This document shows positions 22,360-25,561 of a stretch of 25,561 nucleotides of DNA, in pieces (position 1 is the first letter of the stretch; every line of letters begins with the position of its first letter). Where the stretch lies: NCBI GenBank assembly GCA_035263025.1, contig DATFRR010000247.1, positions 1 to 25,561 on the forward strand, read 5' to 3'. Below the pieces are notes generated by a model, which worked only from the letters and a program-made list of their open reading frames with translations, was not told the origin of the DNA and did not search any database. The position numbers were made by a program, and so were the translations under genes. The stretch comes from DASQPR01 sp035263025. GTDB taxonomy: Bacteria > Actinomycetota > Actinomycetes > Mycobacteriales > Micromonosporaceae.

Positions 22360-24744
22360 ATGACTATCCGCTCCCGGAAGGCGCTCGTGGCGGCCGCGAC
22401 CGTGCTCGCCACGGCCACCGCCGGCGCACTCGCCGCCGCTGAACCCGCCTACGCCATCTCTGGCGACGTCGTCATCGCGCAGGTGTACGGCGGCGGTGGC
22501 AACGCCGGCGCCACGCTCACCAACGACTACATCGAGCTGTTCAACCGTGGCGGCGCCGCAGTCGACCTCACCGGCTGGAGCGTGCAGTACGCGTCGGCCG
22601 CGGGTACGACCTGGCAGGTCACCGCGTTGTCCGGCACAATCGCGCCGGGCGGCGACTACCTCGTCGCCGAGTCCGCGGGTGCCGGCGGAACGACGCCGCT
22701 GCCCACGCCTGACGCGTCCGGCTCGATCGCGATGAGCGCGACGGCCGGCAAGGTCGCGCTGGTCACCGCGGCGACCGCGCTCGGCTGCGGCGCCACCTGC
22801 TCGAGCGCATCCGGCGTGCACGACTTCATCGGCTACGGCACGGCGAACGACTTCGAGGGCGCGGCCGCTCCCGGACTGTCCAACACGACGGCCGACCTGC
22901 GCGCCGGTGGCGGCACGGTGGATACCGATAACAACGCCGCCGATTTCACCGCCGGTGCACCGGATCCGCACAACTCGGCCGGTGAGGGGCCGGGCGGTGG
23001 CAATCCGCCACCCACGAATGCCCGCATCCACGACATCCAGGGCGCGTCGCATCGATCACCGCTCGTCGGCCAGCGCGTCACATCGGTCCCGGGCGTCGTC
23101 ACCGCGATCAGCTCGAACGGCTTCTGGTTCCAGGATCCGCAACCCGACGACAACATCGCCACCAGCGAGGGTCTGTTCGTGTTCACCAGCTCCCGACCGA
23201 CCGTCGCCATCGCGGACAGCGTGCTGGTCAGCGGTACGGTGGCCGAGTTCCGCGAGGGCGGTGCCGCGACGAACCTGTCGAACACCGAGATCGATGGTCC
23301 ACAGATCACCGTGGTCGCCTCCGGCGCGGCATTGCCCGTGCCGGTCGTCATCGGCCCGGGCGGCCGGGTCGCGCCCGACCTGCCGCGCGGCGACAGTCCT
23401 GGTGACGTCGAGAAGGGACCGTTCGATCCGACCACGAACGCGCTCGACTTCTACGAGTCCATGGAGGGCATGCTCGTCCAGGTCAACGATGCGCAGGCGG
23501 TCGGGCCGACGAACCAGTTCGGCGAGATCCCGATCGTGCCGGCCGGCTCGGACGCCATCCGTACGCCGCGGGGCGGCGTCTTGTTGACGCAGACCGACCC
23601 GAACACCGAGCGCCTCATCATGGACTCGACGCTTGCTCCCGTGCCGGACGCGAACGTCGGAGCGGTGTTCCCGGGCGCCAGCGTCGGCGTGCTCGACTAT
23701 GACTTCGGCAACTACTACTTCCATCCGCTTGCCGCGCCGACCGTCACACCGAGCCCGATCCAACCCGAGGTCACCGCCAAGCAGGGTCCGCTCGACTTGG
23801 CGATCGCGACGTACAACGTGGAGAACCTGGCGCCGACCGATCCGCAGGACAAGTTCGACCGGCTCGCCGTCGGTCTGGTGCACAACCTGCAGTCGCCGGA
23901 CATTGTGTCGCTGGAGGAGATCCAGGACAACGACGGTGCGACCGACGACGGCGTGGTGGCCGCGAATGTGACGCTGGACAAGCTCGTCGCCGCGATCCGC
24001 GCGGCCGGCGGGCCGACATATGCCTACCGCGAGATCGATCCGGTCAACGACACGAATGGCGGTGAGCCCGGTGGCAACATCCGGGTCGCGTTCCTGTTCC
24101 GTACCGACCGGGGGATGCAGTTCATCGACCGGCCGGGCGGCAGCGCGACGAGTTCCGTCGGCGTCACGCGGGTGCTTGGCACCGCACAGCTCACCCAGTC
24201 GCCGGGTCTCATCGACCCGACGAACGCTGCCTGGGACGACTCACGTAAGCCGCTGGTCGGCGAATTCCGATTCAAGGGCCGGCAGGTCATCGTGATCGGC
24301 AACCACTTCGACTCGAAGGGCGGCGACGACCCGCTGATGGGCCGGTTCCAGCCCCCGTCGACGCCGAGTGAGGTGCAGCGACTCCAGCAGGCGACGGTGG
24401 AGCGCGGATTCGTCGATCAGATCCGGGCCGCCGATCCGGACGCCGCGGTTGTCGTGCTGGGCGACCTGAACGACTTCCAGTTCTCCAACACCGCCGACAT
24501 CCTGGTCGGTGACGGCTACCTGACCGACCTGCCGCGTACCCTCCCGCAGCCGGAGCAGTACAGCTACGACTTCGAGGGCAACTCCGAGGTGCTCGACCAC
24601 ATCCTTATCTCGAGCGCGCTGGATGGCGAGCCGCACCAGTACGACATCGTGCACATCAACGCCGAGTTCGCTAACCAGACCTCCGATCACGATCCGCAGG
24701 TCGTACGCTTCCCGCTCTTCCCGATCGCAGGACTGCTGGGGTAG
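22360..24744 (+). CDS. Secreted multidomain nuclease: lamin-tail domain + OB-fold + endonuclease/exonuclease/phosphatase domain
   Basis: The 794-residue protein starts at ATG 22360. An upstream in-frame ATG (22324) would place residues before the signal peptide and is less likely. The Sec signal peptide is MTIRSRK plus an Ala/Val/Leu-rich core, with cleavage after PAYA (32). Residues 33-about 170 are a lamin-tail domain (VVIAQVYGGGGNAGAT, NDYIELFNRGGAAVDLTGWSVQYAS). About 220-395 is an OB-fold-like region (RIHDIQGASHRSPLVGQRV, GFWFQDP). About 480-790 is an EEP hydrolase domain: TYNVENLAP (484-492), LEEIQDNDG (518-526, metal Glu), GNHFDSKG (647-654), GDLNDFQ (701-707) and SDHDP (775-779). The order matches ExeM/YhcR-type extracellular DNases. 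No sorting signal or membrane anchor is visible, so release to the medium is expected. A role in using extracellular DNA for phosphate or in biofilm turnover is plausible. A phosphodiesterase acting on another substrate is the alternative. Confidence 0.9.
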   Translation: MTIRSRKALVAAATVLATATAGALAAAEPAYAISGDVVIAQVYGGGGNAGATLTNDYIELFNRGGAAVDLTGWSVQYASAAGTTWQVTALSGTIAPGGDYLVAESAGAGGTTPLPTPDASGSIAMSATAGKVALVTAATALGCGATCSSASGVHDFIGYGTANDFEGAAAPGLSNTTADLRAGGGTVDTDNNAADFTAGAPDPHNSAGEGPGGGNPPPTNARIHDIQGASHRSPLVGQRVTSVPGVVTAISSNGFWFQDPQPDDNIATSEGLFVFTSSRPTVAIADSVLVSGTVAEFREGGAATNLSNTEIDGPQITVVASGAALPVPVVIGPGGRVAPDLPRGDSPGDVEKGPFDPTTNALDFYESMEGMLVQVNDAQAVGPTNQFGEIPIVPAGSDAIRTPRGGVLLTQTDPNTERLIMDSTLAPVPDANVGAVFPGASVGVLDYDFGNYYFHPLAAPTVTPSPIQPEVTAKQGPLDLAIATYNVENLAPTDPQDKFDRLAVGLVHNLQSPDIVSLEEIQDNDGATDDGVVAANVTLDKLVAAIRAAGGPTYAYREIDPVNDTNGGEPGGNIRVAFLFRTDRGMQFIDRPGGSATSSVGVTRVLGTAQLTQSPGLIDPTNAAWDDSRKPLVGEFRFKGRQVIVIGNHFDSKGGDDPLMGRFQPPSTPSEVQRLQQATVERGFVDQIRAADPDAAVVVLGDLNDFQFSNTADILVGDGYLTDLPRTLPQPEQYSYDFEGNSEVLDHILISSALDGEPHQYDIVHINAEFANQTSDHDPQVVRFPLFPIAGLLG

Positions 24745-24751
24745 CTCTCGA

Positions 24752-24836
24752 CAGCTGGGGTCGCCGACTAGCCCTCATTGGTGCGGGGCCCGCGGAGTTC
24801 AAGTCCGCGGGCCTGCGGCGTCGGCGACCTCAGCTG
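24752..24836. terminator. Nested inverted repeats between convergent genes (bidirectional terminator)
   Basis: Outer arms CAGCTGGGGTCGCCGAC (24752-24768) and GTCGGCGACCTCAGCTG (24820-24836) pair at 16 of 17 positions, the odd pair being G-T. Inside is a perfect 10-bp stem, GGCCCGCGGA (24787-24796) with TCCGCGGGCC (24804-24813), closing a 7-base loop. The secreted nuclease gene ends just before it. The stop codon of the MFS gene (24799-24801) lies in the inner loop, so the right outer arm is coding. There is no T-run. The position and stability fit a terminator for both genes. Confidence 0.6.
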
Positions 24837-25561
24837 AGCCGACCTCCGCGCCCGCCAACGCTGGTGTCGCGGCCGGCGCTGCCACGATGCGCGCACCGAC
24901 TCGACGACCGGTCAGCCACACCGCGGCGATCGCGCCGGCCACGAGGTAGAGCGCACCCTGGCCGTTGAGGACCGTGACGACGCCGAGCCGATCTCCGAGC
25001 AGACCGCCGCCGATCATGCCGATCGCCTGCCCCACGCTCGCCGCGACGCCGAAGGCGGCGAACACTGTGCCGCGCTGGCCATCGCTCGTCGCGGTCTGCA
25101 ACAACGTCAGCAAGCCGGTCACCATCGCGATCCCGGGCACACCTGCCGCGATGAACAGCGCCACGTAGATCGGCACCGCGGTCGACAGTCGCGGCGCGTT
25201 CCAGATCGCGAGATCGAGCACGCCAAACACGGTGGCGGCCAGCGCGGTCAATCGGCCGGGCGCGAGCCGACCGACGACGGCGAGCAGCAACCCACCCGCG
25301 ATCGCGCCGATGGCCTGAACGCCGCGCAACAGTCCGATCTCCGCCGCGTCACCGTGCAGCACTCGCGCCACGAACACCACGAACAGCACCACGAACAGGC
25401 CCTGCGCGAGGCTGGTGGCGAATATGACGGCGAGGCCGCCGCGGATCACGCGCGGTCGCAGCGCGGCTCGCCATCCAGCCGATTCGCCAGCACCGTCGGG
25501 TGCCCGCTTCGGTTCCACGGTACGGACACCAGCCGGCTCAACAACACGACGGCGGCGAGGA
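24799..25561 (-). CDS. MFS transporter, C-terminal half (cut by window edge, probable frame disruption)
   Basis: The readable part is the second six-helix half of a major facilitator protein. It begins with a cytoplasmic loop (SAGWRAALRPRV) and helix 7 GGLAVIFATSLAQGLFVVLFVVFVA. It runs through the loop VVGRLAPGRL, further helices, and VTVLNGQGALYLVAGAIAAVWL, to a short Ala/Val-rich tail. In this frame a GTG at 25518 could start, but half an MFS protein is not expected to be a gene of its own. Between 25521 and 25561 this frame has poor third-base GC. The neighbouring frame reads LAAVVLLSRLVSVP, the expected end of helix 6, and stops at 25446-25448. One base missing near 25519-25520 would join the two. 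It is therefore a broken gene or a sequencing error. The substrate is unknown; drug or metabolite efflux is typical. Confidence 0.75.
   Translation of the reverse strand, partial: PRRRRVVEPAGVRTVEPKRAPDGAGESAGWRAALRPRVIRGGLAVIFATSLAQGLFVVLFVVFVARVLHGDAAEIGLLRGVQAIGAIAGGLLLAVVGRLAPGRLTALAATVFGVLDLAIWNAPRLSTAVPIYVALFIAAGVPGIAMVTGLLTLLQTATSDGQRGTVFAAFGVAASVGQAIGMIGGGLLGDRLGVVTVLNGQGALYLVAGAIAAVWLTGRRVGARIVAAPAATPALAGAEVGSAEVADAAGPRT

Overview
The window is a high-GC chromosomal segment with strongly GC-biased third codon positions. Several signs point to an actinomycete: a DUF3040 membrane protein, a glutaredoxin-thioredoxin reductase fusion, an Ala/Gly-rich lipoprotein, many GTG starts with GGAGG-type ribosome sites, and several start codons preceded at 6-7 bases by a TANNNT box, as in leaderless actinobacterial genes. 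Nothing narrows it below that rank. I saw no insertion sequence, integrase, phage gene, rRNA or CRISPR array. The layout is compact, with no gene-free stretch over 300 bases.

Left part (1-6330). Two class I methyltransferases on the minus strand, the first cut by the window edge, diverge from an overlapping pair: an IlvD/Edd sugar-acid dehydratase of the xylonate/arabonate type and a D-isomer 2-hydroxyacid dehydrogenase. This looks like part of a non-phosphorylative sugar-acid route. Next come a kinase-fold protein lacking the canonical catalytic residues and an epoxide hydrolase-like alpha/beta hydrolase.

Middle (6297-14490). A MocR-type PLP-dependent regulator diverges from an MBL-fold hydrolase across a region with a perfect 11-bp palindrome and repeated GGACC boxes. 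Beyond lie a 96-residue protein built from a repeated LLGGPD-like motif, a CAU-anticodon tRNA (probably Ile2), DNA polymerase IV, a pterin dehydratase-like/glyoxalase-like fusion, an intact small-molecule phosphotransferase, the glutaredoxin-thioredoxin reductase fusion, a lipoprotein and the DUF3040 protein. Gene pairs often overlap tail to tail.

Right part (14689-25561). Five minus-strand genes lie head to tail: a GT39-like membrane glycosyltransferase, two overlapping ABC exporter half-transporters (probably a heterodimer with one atypical signature motif), RecQ helicase and DUF3040. Divergent from these is a large secreted lamin-tail/OB-fold/EEP nuclease. A nested inverted repeat separates it from the C-terminal half of an MFS transporter, which appears to carry a frame disruption close to the window edge.

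I found no complete, clearly new multi-gene system. The least explained elements are the LLGGPD-repeat protein, the residue-depleted kinase-like protein and the structured intergenic DNA near 7770, 22340 and 24790.
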